From contig DATHMF010000091.1 in assembly GCA_035487355.1 (NCBI GenBank), positions 1 to 39,985 on the forward strand: a DNA stretch of 39,985 nucleotides, written 5' to 3'. The notes below the pieces were generated by a model. The model was not told where the DNA came from and made no database searches. It saw nothing but the letters and a program-made list of their open reading frames with translations. The DNA is from Terriglobales bacterium (GTDB lineage: Bacteria > Acidobacteriota > Terriglobia > Terriglobales > Acidobacteriaceae). The position numbers and the translations under genes are program-made. Positions 8,257 to 15,716 of this stretch are shown one piece after another. Position 1 is the first letter of the stretch, and each line of letters opens with the position of its first letter.

Positions 8257-8345
8257 GAAAGAAACTCTTTTTTACCCAAGAGTGGGTTCTTAGCGAAACT
8301 CTGAAGCTGTGCATCTTCATACATGTCTTCTCGTTCTGCGGCCAG

Positions 8346-9812
8346 TTAATTTCCTTTGTACGCGCTGCCTACTTTTATATTCCTGAATCGTGCCGGGGCG
8401 GCGCCGTGTCCGGTGCCCATGGTCTGCATAGGCTGGCCTTTGCCGCAGTTGGGCGTACCCCACAACGTCCACTGGTCGCGCGAGCAGATGGCGTCCATGG
8501 AATTCCAAAACTCGGTTGTAATGCCCGAGTACGACGGGTTTTTGATCATGCGTCCGCGCCTGCCATTTTTGATCTCCCAGCCGATCTCGCAGCCGAACTG
8601 AAAGTTATAACGCTTATCGTCAATGGACCACGAGCGGTTGGTCTGCACGAAGATTCCGTCATCGGTATCGGCAATAAGTTGTTCCAAGGTCAGCGGCTTC
8701 TCGCCGGGAAGGATGCTGATATTGGTCATACGAATAATGGGCAGGCGGTTCCAGCCTTCAGCGCGCATGGTGCCGCCGCTGCGCGTCGCCCCAATGGTGT
8801 GAGCGGTTTCGCGCGAGGAAAGATATCCGGTGAATTCACCGTTGCTGATGATGGGAGTGCACTGTGCGGCCACGCCTTCATCGTCGTATGCAAAAGTTCC
8901 CAATCCGGGTCCGTGCTGTACGGTGGCATCGGCCACCACGTTCACAAGATCGCTGCCATAACGCAGGTTACGCAGTTTATCGAGAGTAAGGAATGATGTG
9001 CCGGCGAAGTTGGCTTCCATGCCCAGCACGCGGTCCAGCTCAATGGGATGGCCGACGGATTCGTGGATCTGCAATCCAAGCTGCGAAGAATCCAGGATGA
9101 TGGTCGCTCTTCCCTCCGGACACTGCGCTGCCTGGTGCAACGCGACCGCCTCTTCCCCTATGCGACGCGCGTTCTCGACCAGCTTCAGCTCTTCAATCAG
9201 CTCGTAACCTTTGTTCTGGTACTGCCCGCCGAAAGAGTTGGGATAAGAACGCTTCTGGATCTCGCTTCCTTGAAACGAATAGGCCGCGTAGCCGGCCCCG
9301 CTGATAAAGCGCAACTGGTGGATATCTGCGCCTTCGGAGGAATAAAACCACTGCTCGTAGCGGCGGAACTGCAGATTGGTTTCAGCTAAAGTTACGCCCG
9401 TAACCGAGAGCAGTTCCTTATCAACCTTCAGCAGCAGATCAATGTTCTGCTCGACTGAAATCGTAAAAGGATCAATCTTGTAGTCGCAGGTCCAGTCGGC
9501 GACTGCGGGTTTTTCCGGCGCCAGGCGCAACTCGCCGCCTTTCACCATTGCCGATGCCTCGGCAATCGCCACCGCCTTCGCGGCGGCGGCTTCCACAGCT
9601 CTTTGCTCCAGGGAATCGCTGGCGGCGAACCCCCAGCTTCCCTTGGCGATTACGCGGATACCAATGCCCAGCGATTCGGAGTCGGAGGCCTGGCCTACGC
9701 GGCCATTCTTGGTGGAAAGGAGGCGCTGGCGCTCATCCACGATGCGCGCGTCGGCGTAGGTGGCGCCACGTTGCGCGGCGGTATCCAGGGCCCAGGCGGC
9801 GATGTTTTTCAT
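8346..9812 (-). CDS. tldD: TldD metalloprotease, catalytic subunit
   Basis: 488-residue zinc protease subunit, partner of TldE/PmbA. The family zinc motif HExxxH is intact as HESVGH (about residues 250-255). The distal ligand Cys is present in GTPNCGKGQ (about residue 456), matching the H/H/C zinc site of E. coli TldD. A further hallmark is the ending GTGHGAAPARFRNIKVGSAYKGN. The ATG at 9812 is chosen; the GTG directly before it is also in frame and neither has a strong ribosome site. Upstream lie a 9-bp-period and a 7-bp-period array. Confidence 0.95.
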   Translation of the reverse strand: MKNIAAWALDTAAQRGATYADARIVDERQRLLSTKNGRVGQASDSESLGIGIRVIAKGSWGFAASDSLEQRAVEAAAAKAVAIAEASAMVKGGELRLAPEKPAVADWTCDYKIDPFTISVEQNIDLLLKVDKELLSVTGVTLAETNLQFRRYEQWFYSSEGADIHQLRFISGAGYAAYSFQGSEIQKRSYPNSFGGQYQNKGYELIEELKLVENARRIGEEAVALHQAAQCPEGRATIILDSSQLGLQIHESVGHPIELDRVLGMEANFAGTSFLTLDKLRNLRYGSDLVNVVADATVQHGPGLGTFAYDDEGVAAQCTPIISNGEFTGYLSSRETAHTIGATRSGGTMRAEGWNRLPIIRMTNISILPGEKPLTLEQLIADTDDGIFVQTNRSWSIDDKRYNFQFGCEIGWEIKNGRRGRMIKNPSYSGITTEFWNSMDAICSRDQWTLWGTPNCGKGQPMQTMGTGHGAAPARFRNIKVGSAYKGN

Positions 9813-9850
9813 CACCCGAGATGATAAATGATTCCAAGCCAGGAATTAAA

Positions 9851-9878
9851 CCGCAGAGGGCACGGAGGAGCGCAGAGG
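9851..9878. repeat. 9-bp-period array (CACAAAGGA-like) upstream of tldD
   Basis: Three units in 9-bp register: CGCAGAGGG, CACGGAGGA, GCGCAGAGG. The same purine-rich family occurs at 17303, 28107 and 38631. It is followed 17 bases later by a heptamer array. Confidence 0.55.
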
Positions 9879-9894
9879 CTTGGGAAGTCGGGAG

Positions 9895-9999
9895 TACGAT
9901 TTACGATTTACGATTTACGATTTACGATTTACTTTCAGCTTAACAATCGTTTTTGCAAAATCGCAAATCGTCAATCACAAATCGTAAATCGTCAATCCC
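9895..9999. repeat. Snap-back heptamer array ending exactly at a stop codon
   Basis: Five perfect TACGATT units (9895-9929) and, after 28 bases, six heptamers of the complementary sense (AAATCGC, AAATCGT, CAATCAC, AAATCGT, AAATCGT, CAATCCC; 9958-9999). The last unit ends at 9999 and the stop codon of the minus-strand YfiT-like gene occupies 10000-10002. The two halves can pair into a long hairpin. Confidence 0.9.
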
Positions 10000-10542
10000 T
10001 CAATTCCAGCCCTTGCTCTGCCGCAGTGAGGTAATGTGAGCGACGTGATGGCGTCCGTGCCATGCATAGAGGGCGAGAACCTGCTCCAGAGGCCAGGTTT
10101 TGTTCATTGCAGGATGAAAGTACGTCCGCTTCCACTCCTGCTCTTTCAAAGATTTCAGCAGATTGACCCAGCGCACGTGCAACGACTCCAGCAGTTGCAG
10201 GGAGACCTCAGTGGGCGTGCTGATATCGGGGAGCAGGGCCCACCTGTCTTCCTCATACGGTTTGATGGTAGGGTTGTCTTCGGTGAGCGCCAGCTTAAAG
10301 CGAATATACGCATTCATGTGGCTTTCGGGCACGTGGTGCACAACCTGGCGCACCGTCCATCCGCCCTCGCGGTAGGCGGTGTTGATTTGTGGCTCACTCA
10401 ACCCTTTGACCGCAACCCGCAGGCGCTGGGGGGCCTCTACAATTGCGGCAATCCACTCCTGGCGCTGCGGTTCGCTGATGCTGGCAGGTGCTTCAAACTT
10501 GCCTATGGGATAACGCGGGTCGGTTGCTTGTGCCTGTGCCAT
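10000..10542 (-). CDS. YfiT/BstA-like DinB-superfamily metal-dependent protein
   Basis: 180-residue DinB-fold protein of the YfiT group; characterised relatives include bacillithiol S-transferases. It has the family N-terminus DPRYPIGKFEAP, the motif TVRQVVHHVPESHMNAY (His69/70 as one metal ligand) and the C-terminal motif WHGRHHVAHI (His162 and His166, spaced as in YfiT). All three expected histidines are present, so metal binding is likely; the thiol substrate is not known for this organism. The start at 10542 has AAGGAGG six bases upstream, one of the best ribosome sites in the window. Its stop codon is immediately followed by the heptamer array. Confidence 0.9.
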   Translation of the reverse strand: MAQAQATDPRYPIGKFEAPASISEPQRQEWIAAIVEAPQRLRVAVKGLSEPQINTAYREGGWTVRQVVHHVPESHMNAYIRFKLALTEDNPTIKPYEEDRWALLPDISTPTEVSLQLLESLHVRWVNLLKSLKEQEWKRTYFHPAMNKTWPLEQVLALYAWHGRHHVAHITSLRQSKGWN

Positions 10543-10939
10543 GTATTCCTCCTTGGTCGGTTGTGAGCTTGAAAATAACCAGATTCTGCATAGCGAGTAC
10601 AGGATTCAAATTCTTGTCCGTTTCCCCCACCGCACTGTGAAACAAACAATGAGCCAGAAATAGTGCCATTTTTTGTCATCGGCTTTGGACCATGAATCCC
10701 TTTTCAGATTTCTGAGCTGCTATCAACTCCCTGGCACCGAGTTGCGCTATTGGGCGCAACCTGAATGGTTTCTGTGTGCTAGATGCCACAGTAGCTCTGC
10801 TAGGCCAACATCTAACTCCTTCAAAAAGCAAGGTTTTGAGTCTGGCAAGGCGCTTGCATATATCTGTAAAGAGCCTTTTGAATAGCGCCAAATTGTCAAT
10901 CCAGATTCGCAAAGAACTTTAGAGGTCGGGGGTGACTTA
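10543..10939. other. Gene-free stretch, no recognisable content
   Basis: About 400 bases with lower GC than the flanks. Short open frames exist on both strands, but none has a credible start site or recognisable protein. No hairpin or array stands out. It may contain the promoter of the small ORF at 10940. Confidence 0.4.
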
Positions 10940-11185
10940 ATGAAGCATAAATTCACGGCAACAGAAAAATTCACCACAACAGAAGTGGCGACATTTCGGC
11001 GCGAGCTGTCGAAGCGCGACTTGGACTGGCTCCAGACTGCCGAAATTATAAAAGCATTTATCGTCCAGCATGGCTACGGTGTTTCGCCGGAAACGGCCCT
11101 GGCAGCGGCTCGCAGGATTGAAGGCATCGGTTCCAATGCGGACTCTCTTCACACAGAGCTTGAGAGATTGGCCCTGGTGATGTAA
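10940..11185 (+). CDS. Small hypothetical protein
   Basis: 81 residues, charged and helix-rich (for example FRRELSKRDLDWLQTAEIIKAFIVQHGYGVSPETALAAARRIEGIG), with no signal peptide and no family I recognise. A GGGGGTG sequence lies seven bases before the ATG, and a strong hairpin follows 30 bases after the stop, which together support a real gene. An opposite-strand frame over the same bases looks less protein-like. Confidence 0.5.
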   Translation: MKHKFTATEKFTTTEVATFRRELSKRDLDWLQTAEIIKAFIVQHGYGVSPETALAAARRIEGIGSNADSLHTELERLALVM

Positions 11186-11214
11186 GTCCGGGCATTTTTG
11201 AAACCCACCAATAA

Positions 11215-11240
11215 ACAGGCGGTCCGTGTGGGCCGCCTGT
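11215..11240 (+). terminator. Hairpin after the small ORF
   Basis: ACAGGCGGTCC and GGGCCGCCTGT (11-base arms, one T/G mismatch that is a wobble pair in RNA) around the loop GTGT. No long T-tract follows. The same stem recurs at 11422-11448, so it may be a dispersed repeat acting as a terminator. Confidence 0.6.
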
Positions 11241-11258
11241 CCTTCCATTAAAAAATCA

Positions 11259-11286
11259 AGCTGTGAGCTACCAGCTTCTAGCTGTT
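11259..11286. repeat. Heptamer array, AGCT family
   Basis: Four units in 7-bp register: AGCTGTG, AGCTACC, AGCTTCT, AGCTGTT. Same unit family as 6024-6141 and 24494-24549. Confidence 0.7.
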
Positions 11287-11421
11287 ATTGGATTATCAAG
11301 GACTCGGATATCCCACCTCGCACCACAAGTGGTAATCAGAAATAACTTATGCGGGAGAACAATTTGTATAGGCAGGATGCCCACGCAACAGCCGACGAGG
11401 ACGCCGGCGCTACTAAGAAGA

Positions 11422-11448
11422 ACAGGCGGTCTTTAAGAGACCGCCTGT
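11422..11448. terminator. Second copy of the ACAGGCGGTC hairpin, upstream of the ahcY stop
   Basis: Perfect 11-base arms ACAGGCGGTCT and AGACCGCCTGT around TTAAG. It shares its outer stem with 11215-11240. It lies 41 bases beyond the ahcY stop on the minus strand and could terminate ahcY. The 304-base gap here contains nothing else recognisable apart from these hairpins and two heptamer arrays. Confidence 0.6.
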
Positions 11449-11468
11449 CTGCTCAATGCTTTGTTTTG

Positions 11469-11489
11469 GCTGAGTGCTGACTGCTTCTT
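11469..11489. repeat. Heptamer array abutting the ahcY stop
   Basis: GCTGAGT, GCTGACT and GCTTCTT in 7-bp register, ending at 11489. The ahcY stop codon occupies 11490-11492. The reverse complement is the AnTCAGC unit shared with 7536, 15440, 17350 and 37971. Confidence 0.65.
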
Positions 11490-12821
11490 TTACGTTCCCT
11501 CTGACCAGCTCGCCAGGTATTCTTCCTGCTCCGGGGTGAGGCGGTCAATCTTCATGCCCATGGATTCCAGCTTCAACTTGGCCACGCGTTTATCCAGCTC
11601 TTCGGGAACGGGGAAGACTTTGTGTTCCAGGGTCTTGTGGTTCTTCACCAGATACTCAACCGAGAGCGCCTGGTTGGCAAAGCTCATGTCCATCACCGAA
11701 GCCGGATGTCCTTCGGCAGCGGCCAAATTGATGAGACGGCCTTCACCCAATAGATAAATCTTGCGGCCATCCTTGAGCGAGTATTCATCCACGAATTCGC
11801 GGGTCGCGCGCTTGGAAGAGGCCATCTTCTCCAGCGTGGGGATATCAATTTCCACATTGAAGTGGCCGGAGTTAGCCACGATGGCGCCGTCTTTCATCAG
11901 TTCAAAGTGCTCTTTACCGATAACGCTCTTGTTGCCGGTGACGGTGACAAAGATATCGCCGATCTTGGCAGCCTCGCTCATAGACATAACTCGGTTACCG
12001 TCAAGCACGGCTTCAATGGCGCGGGTGGGGTTGATTTCGGTGACGATTACATCGGCGCCCATTCCTTTGGCACGCGAGGCCAAACCTTTGCCGCACCAAC
12101 CGTATCCGGCGACCACGAACTTGGAGCCGGCGATCAGCGTATTGGTGCAGCGGATTACGCCATCAATCGTGCTCTGGCCGGTGCCGTAGCGGTTGTCAAA
12201 CATATGCTTGGTATCGGCGTCGTTGACCGCGATGATGGGATACTTGAGCACTCCATCCTTGGCCATAGCGCGCAACCGGATGACGCCCGTGGTGGTCTCT
12301 TCGGTGCCGGCGATGATGCCGGAGACCACATCCTGCCGCTTGGTAAGCGCAATGGTTACCAGGTCGGCGCCGTCATCCATGGTGATATGCGGCTTGTGAT
12401 CGAGCGCCGCCAGGATGTGGCTGTAATAGGTGTCGTTGTCCTCGCCCTTGATGGCAAAGACGGAGATGTTGTAGTCGCGCACCAACGATGCCGCCACGTC
12501 ATCTTGCGTGGAAAGCGGGTTGGAAGCGCACAGCACCACGTCGGCGCCACCATCGCGCAGCGTGATGGCCAGATTGGCGGTTTCCGTTGTCACGTGCAGG
12601 CAGGCCGAGATGCGCATGCCCTTCAACGGTTCGTTTTTAATGAAGTCTTTGCGGATGTTCTGCAATACCTTCATGGACTGGTTGGCCCACTCAATGCGTC
12701 TTTTTCCTTGATCGGCCAGATCCAGATTTCTTACATCGCTCTTGACTTGCGTCACAGTCGCTGGAGACATAGTGTGATTGTTTTCCTTCTTCTTAACTTT
12801 TGTACTGACCTTCGTAGACAT
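11490..12821 (-). CDS. ahcY: Adenosylhomocysteinase (S-adenosyl-L-homocysteine hydrolase)
   Basis: Cytoplasmic NAD-dependent enzyme that cleaves S-adenosylhomocysteine to adenosine and homocysteine, completing the methyl cycle with MetK encoded just upstream. Visible are the substrate-domain stretches HVTTETANLAITLRDGGADVVLC and GTEETTTGV, and the NAD-binding turn GYGWCGKG (residues 239-246 from the outer ATG). It ends ...EEYLASWSEGT, without the longer C-terminal tail ending in ...YRY seen in eukaryotic and many proteobacterial enzymes, so it is the compact archaeal/thermophile type. Some such enzymes act on S-inosylhomocysteine. The start is uncertain: ATG at 12821 (Lys-rich N-terminus, no ribosome site) or ATG at 12770 (AAGGA 13 bases upstream). 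Confidence 0.95.
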   Translation of the reverse strand: MSTKVSTKVKKKENNHTMSPATVTQVKSDVRNLDLADQGKRRIEWANQSMKVLQNIRKDFIKNEPLKGMRISACLHVTTETANLAITLRDGGADVVLCASNPLSTQDDVAASLVRDYNISVFAIKGEDNDTYYSHILAALDHKPHITMDDGADLVTIALTKRQDVVSGIIAGTEETTTGVIRLRAMAKDGVLKYPIIAVNDADTKHMFDNRYGTGQSTIDGVIRCTNTLIAGSKFVVAGYGWCGKGLASRAKGMGADVIVTEINPTRAIEAVLDGNRVMSMSEAAKIGDIFVTVTGNKSVIGKEHFELMKDGAIVANSGHFNVEIDIPTLEKMASSKRATREFVDEYSLKDGRKIYLLGEGRLINLAAAEGHPASVMDMSFANQALSVEYLVKNHKTLEHKVFPVPEELDKRVAKLKLESMGMKIDRLTPEQEEYLASWSEGT

Positions 12822-12989
12822 AAAGTTGTCTTATTTTAACTTTTTACCGGTTCCGGGGGTAGGAAATAGAGAGAGCCTTTACAGCATTTTCACAATCGCG
12901 TGCAAGTTCATCCGAGCACAATTTCTGTTGTGCACAAGTTGTCTAAATTTTTTCGGATTTTAAGCAACTGCAACATTGATGGCATCAGA

Positions 12990-13015
12990 AGGCCGGCGAA
13001 AAAATCCGCCGGCCT
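12990..13015 (-). terminator. GC-rich hairpin after metK
   Basis: AGGCCGGCG and CGCCGGCCT, perfect 9-base arms around AAAAAATC, 14 bases beyond the metK stop. On the minus strand the loop is T-rich and no T-tract follows the stem. Confidence 0.65.
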
Positions 13016-13029
13016 CCGAGATAAAACTA

Positions 13030-14214
13030 TTATTTGCCAACCGTCACAGGAGCGCCAGCTTTCAGGCCGGCCTGCTCGCGCAGAGTGGCAGCCTTGTCGG
13101 TGGCTTCCCAGGTGAAATCCTTATCGTTGCGGCCGAAGTGGCCATACGCGGCCGTCTTGCGATAAATAGGCCGGCGCAAATTCAAGGATTCGATAATGCC
13201 CTTGGGCGTAAGCTGGAAGTTCTTGCGAACCAGCTCTTCGATCTTCTCTTGCGGAACCGTGCCGGTGCCGAAGGTCTCCACCAGAACGCCGACGGGCTCA
13301 GCCACGCCAATCGCGTAAGCAAGCTGCACTTCGCAACGCTCGGCCAATCCGGCTGCAACCACGTTCTTGGCGATGTAGCGCGCCATGTAGGCTGCGGAGC
13401 GGTCCACTTTTGTCGGATCTTTGCCGCTGAAGGCGCCGCCGCCGTGGCGGCCCATGCCACCGTAGGTATCCACGATGATTTTGCGTCCGGTCAGGCCGGT
13501 ATCACCCATCGGACCACCCACAACAAAGCGGCCGGTGGGGTTGATGTGGTACTTGGTGTCTGCGTCGAGGAACTTGGCCGGAATCGAGGCCTGGATGACG
13601 TGCTGCAGGATATCGGCATGCAGCTTCTTGTTGTCTACATGCTCGGAGTGCTGCGTCGAGACCACGACGGCATCCACTCGCACGGGCTTGCCGTTTTCAT
13701 CATATTCAACTGTTACTTGGGATTTGCCATCAGGACGGAGGTAATCGAGTTTGCCGCTCTTGCGCATCTCGGTGAGTTTCATAGTGAGCTTGTGGGCCAG
13801 CGAGATGGGCGTGGGCATGTAATCTTCATTTTCATTACAGGCGTAGCCGAACATCATGCCCTGGTCGCCGGCGCCGCCGGTATCCACACCCATGGCGATG
13901 TCGGGCGATTGCGCATGAATCGAGCTGATGACCGAGCAAGTGTTGGAATCAAAACCATAGGAAGCGTCGGTATAGCCCACCGAAGTCACCGTGCCGCGCA
14001 CGATGGCGGGGAAATCCACGTAAGCTTCCGTGGTGATTTCACCGGCTATGATCACCACACCGGTGGTGGTCAGGGTTTCGCAGGCAACGCGGCTGTAGGG
14101 GTCTTTCTCCAGACAGGCGTCGAGGATGGCATCGGAAATCTGGTCGGCAATCTTATCGGGATGACCTTCCGTCACCGATTCAGAAGTAAATAAACAACGC
14201 TTTTTGGAAGCCAA
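13030..14214 (-). CDS. metK: S-adenosylmethionine synthetase
   Basis: 394-residue enzyme that makes S-adenosylmethionine from ATP and methionine. Diagnostic motifs: GHPDK (residues 17-21), GAGDQG (114-119) and the glycine-rich GGGAFSGKD. Length and motif order are normal. The start codon is TTG at 14214 (protein begins MASKKRCLFTSESVTEGHPDK) with AAGGAG eight bases upstream; no ATG is available near the conserved N-terminus. It is followed by ahcY 208 bases downstream on the same strand, a sensible methyl-cycle pair, although a hairpin between them may limit read-through. I saw no SAM riboswitch consensus in the 229-base leader region. Confidence 0.97.
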   Translation of the reverse strand: MASKKRCLFTSESVTEGHPDKIADQISDAILDACLEKDPYSRVACETLTTTGVVIIAGEITTEAYVDFPAIVRGTVTSVGYTDASYGFDSNTCSVISSIHAQSPDIAMGVDTGGAGDQGMMFGYACNENEDYMPTPISLAHKLTMKLTEMRKSGKLDYLRPDGKSQVTVEYDENGKPVRVDAVVVSTQHSEHVDNKKLHADILQHVIQASIPAKFLDADTKYHINPTGRFVVGGPMGDTGLTGRKIIVDTYGGMGRHGGGAFSGKDPTKVDRSAAYMARYIAKNVVAAGLAERCEVQLAYAIGVAEPVGVLVETFGTGTVPQEKIEELVRKNFQLTPKGIIESLNLRRPIYRKTAAYGHFGRNDKDFTWEATDKAATLREQAGLKAGAPVTVGK

Positions 14215-14443
14215 AGTTGGAGCTCCTTAATTTAAGAATATTGAGAACACATAATAGCGGACACCTTGGGACCGCAGAGAAGGGAGTGTCTCGAGTCTTT
14301 ACAAAGTTAACATTCTAATAACACTTAGGGCAATGATTTGCGCTCAAAAGCGGCTCCAGTGGGTTAAACGGGCGAGATTTGACATTGAGTGGAGCGCAAA
14401 ACAGTTGCGCCATCCCCGGTTGCTAGTTTGCTAGGACTGCTTT

Positions 14444-15322
14444 TCACCGCTTCAGGCCACGCGCATTGAAAGTCAGGGTTTTGACTCTCTCACTGCCGGA
14501 AACCGGGATGGGAACCCCGTTGTGTACCACCGTAATCCCACCGGCATTGCCCGTCTTAAGCACCAGCTCTTGCCTTGCGCGGATGGTGCGCTCCTCGCCT
14601 GCAGGAATTACAACGTTCATCACTCGCTCGCCATCTGAGACCACATTGACCCAGCTAGTCTCTTTGGCCTGGATCTTGACGGTAAAGATGCCTTTCCTGA
14701 TAGGAGCTTGAGCCGCGTTTGGGGCAGAAGGGGTTGAGGAATTCGCCACCGGCTGGGCTGGCAAATTTGCCGGATTGGCGGTTGTGATGGGCGGCGGATC
14801 GGCTTGCGCGGAGGCGTTATTCGCTATCGCGGCCTGGGTAGTCTGGGGCTGGTCCGCATCTTCGGAAATGCGGGGGCGGCTCTTCCAGTAGAACCATGCG
14901 ATAAATCCGCCAACCAGCAAAATCACGGCGAGCACCACCCAAAAACGGTTGCGGCGGCGTATAGCGTCGTCGCTGGGCATCACGGGTGGCTTTACCCACG
15001 ATGTGGGAGGCGGTTGCAGGGCGGCGGGCTGATCGTAGTTGGCCGAAGCCGCTAGAAAGTCGTTAACTGCCTGCTCTTCATCCAGGCCAAGGTATTTGGC
15101 GTAGGCGCGCACAAATCCTTTGTTAAATATACCTCCGGGAAGCTGATCAAACCGTTCCTGCTCCAGGGCAACCAGATTGCGCTTGCCGATTTTGGTGGAT
15201 TCGGCGATCTCTTCCAGCTTGACGCCGCGCATTTCGCGCTCACGCCGCATACGCTCGCCAAAGGAAGCGGGAGCGGCCTTGGATGGCTGTGGATCCTGCG
15301 GATCCTGTGATTGTTCCGTCAT
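14444..15322 (-). CDS. RodZ-like helix-turn-helix membrane protein
   Basis: 292 residues. A cytoplasmic HTH domain lies at about residues 20-90 (GERMRREREMRGVKLEEIAESTKIGKRNLVALE...GGIFNKGFVRAYAKYLGLDEEQ). One membrane helix follows at about 126-145, then a Pro/Ala/Asn-rich periplasmic linker and a C-terminal beta domain of the DUF4115 type (SWVNVVSDGERVMNVVIPAGEERTI). This is the architecture of RodZ, which links MreB to the cell-wall elongation machinery. The ATG at 15322 has AGGGA four bases upstream. Nothing in the immediate neighbourhood is a rod-complex gene, so the specific role is inferred from architecture only. Confidence 0.82.
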   Translation of the reverse strand: MTEQSQDPQDPQPSKAAPASFGERMRREREMRGVKLEEIAESTKIGKRNLVALEQERFDQLPGGIFNKGFVRAYAKYLGLDEEQAVNDFLAASANYDQPAALQPPPTSWVKPPVMPSDDAIRRRNRFWVVLAVILLVGGFIAWFYWKSRPRISEDADQPQTTQAAIANNASAQADPPPITTANPANLPAQPVANSSTPSAPNAAQAPIRKGIFTVKIQAKETSWVNVVSDGERVMNVVIPAGEERTIRARQELVLKTGNAGGITVVHNGVPIPVSGSERVKTLTFNARGLKR

Positions 15323-15439
15323 TTGTTCCCTGTACGCTGGTATGGACGAACGCGGCGCAGCAAATTCAAGGGCTACCTCAAGAACAAGGGAAGATTGCGC
15401 CCATCATAGGTAGGCTGCTCCATGCTGTCAACTGAAAAG

Positions 15440-15460
15440 CAGTATTCAGCAGTCAGAGTC
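15440..15460. repeat. Short heptamer array, AnTCAGC family
   Basis: CAGTATT, CAGCAGT and CAGAGTC in 7-bp register, in the gap between rodZ and the GGDEF gene. One of the few arrays not touching a gene end. The rest of this gap (15323-15635) shows nothing recognisable. Confidence 0.5.
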
Positions 15461-15635
15461 AGCCCCGGAAGCGGCATTTACATAGGGTTTAGAGATATTA
15501 GCCGCCCCGCAAAGCATGAATAAAACGCCAAAAGCTCATTCGCAGATTCATCATGTTTAGGGGCAAAGTGCTGAAATGCTGCTTTCTAAGGTGAAACTCC
15601 TGCTAATGGCCTATATTCACCCGGATAACCTTTTC

Positions 15636-15679
15636 TTGCCCATAGGAATTGCGACCGATATAATACGCGCCACGTGGCG
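15636..15679 (+). promoter_or_regulatory. Sigma-70-type promoter with a palindrome at the transcription start
   Basis: TTGCCC (15636-15641), a 17-base spacer and a perfect TATAAT (15659-15664). The 12-base perfect palindrome CGCCACGTGGCG (15668-15679) lies where transcription should begin, placed as an operator would be. It drives the GAF-GGDEF gene and argues for the start at 15717. Confidence 0.75.
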
Positions 15680-15716
15680 TTTTGCCCCCCTTTGGACCAC
15701 GAAGGAAACCCATTCG

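Noticed and set aside
9895..9999. CRISPR-like or coding interpretation of the TACGATT array
   Set aside because: Units are 7 bp with no unique spacers, so it is not CRISPR. Reading it as protein gives only monotonous repeats without a start site.
10673..10912. Short overlapping open frames on both strands
   Set aside because: Neither has a ribosome site, recognisable motif or protein-like composition.
11862..12839. Long plus-strand open frame over ahcY (325 codons)
   Set aside because: Antisense shadow of ahcY, whose NAD-binding and substrate motifs are certain.
12822..13029. SAH riboswitch upstream of ahcY
   Set aside because: The conserved GAGGAGCGCUGC-type core is absent; only the metK terminator-like hairpin and A/T-rich sequence are seen.
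12976..14193. Long plus-strand open frame over metK (405 codons)
   Set aside because: Antisense shadow of metK; no domain and no ribosome site.
14215..14443. SAM riboswitch upstream of metK
   Set aside because: No SAM-I/II/III consensus could be found on the minus strand, and the metK start has an ordinary ribosome site.
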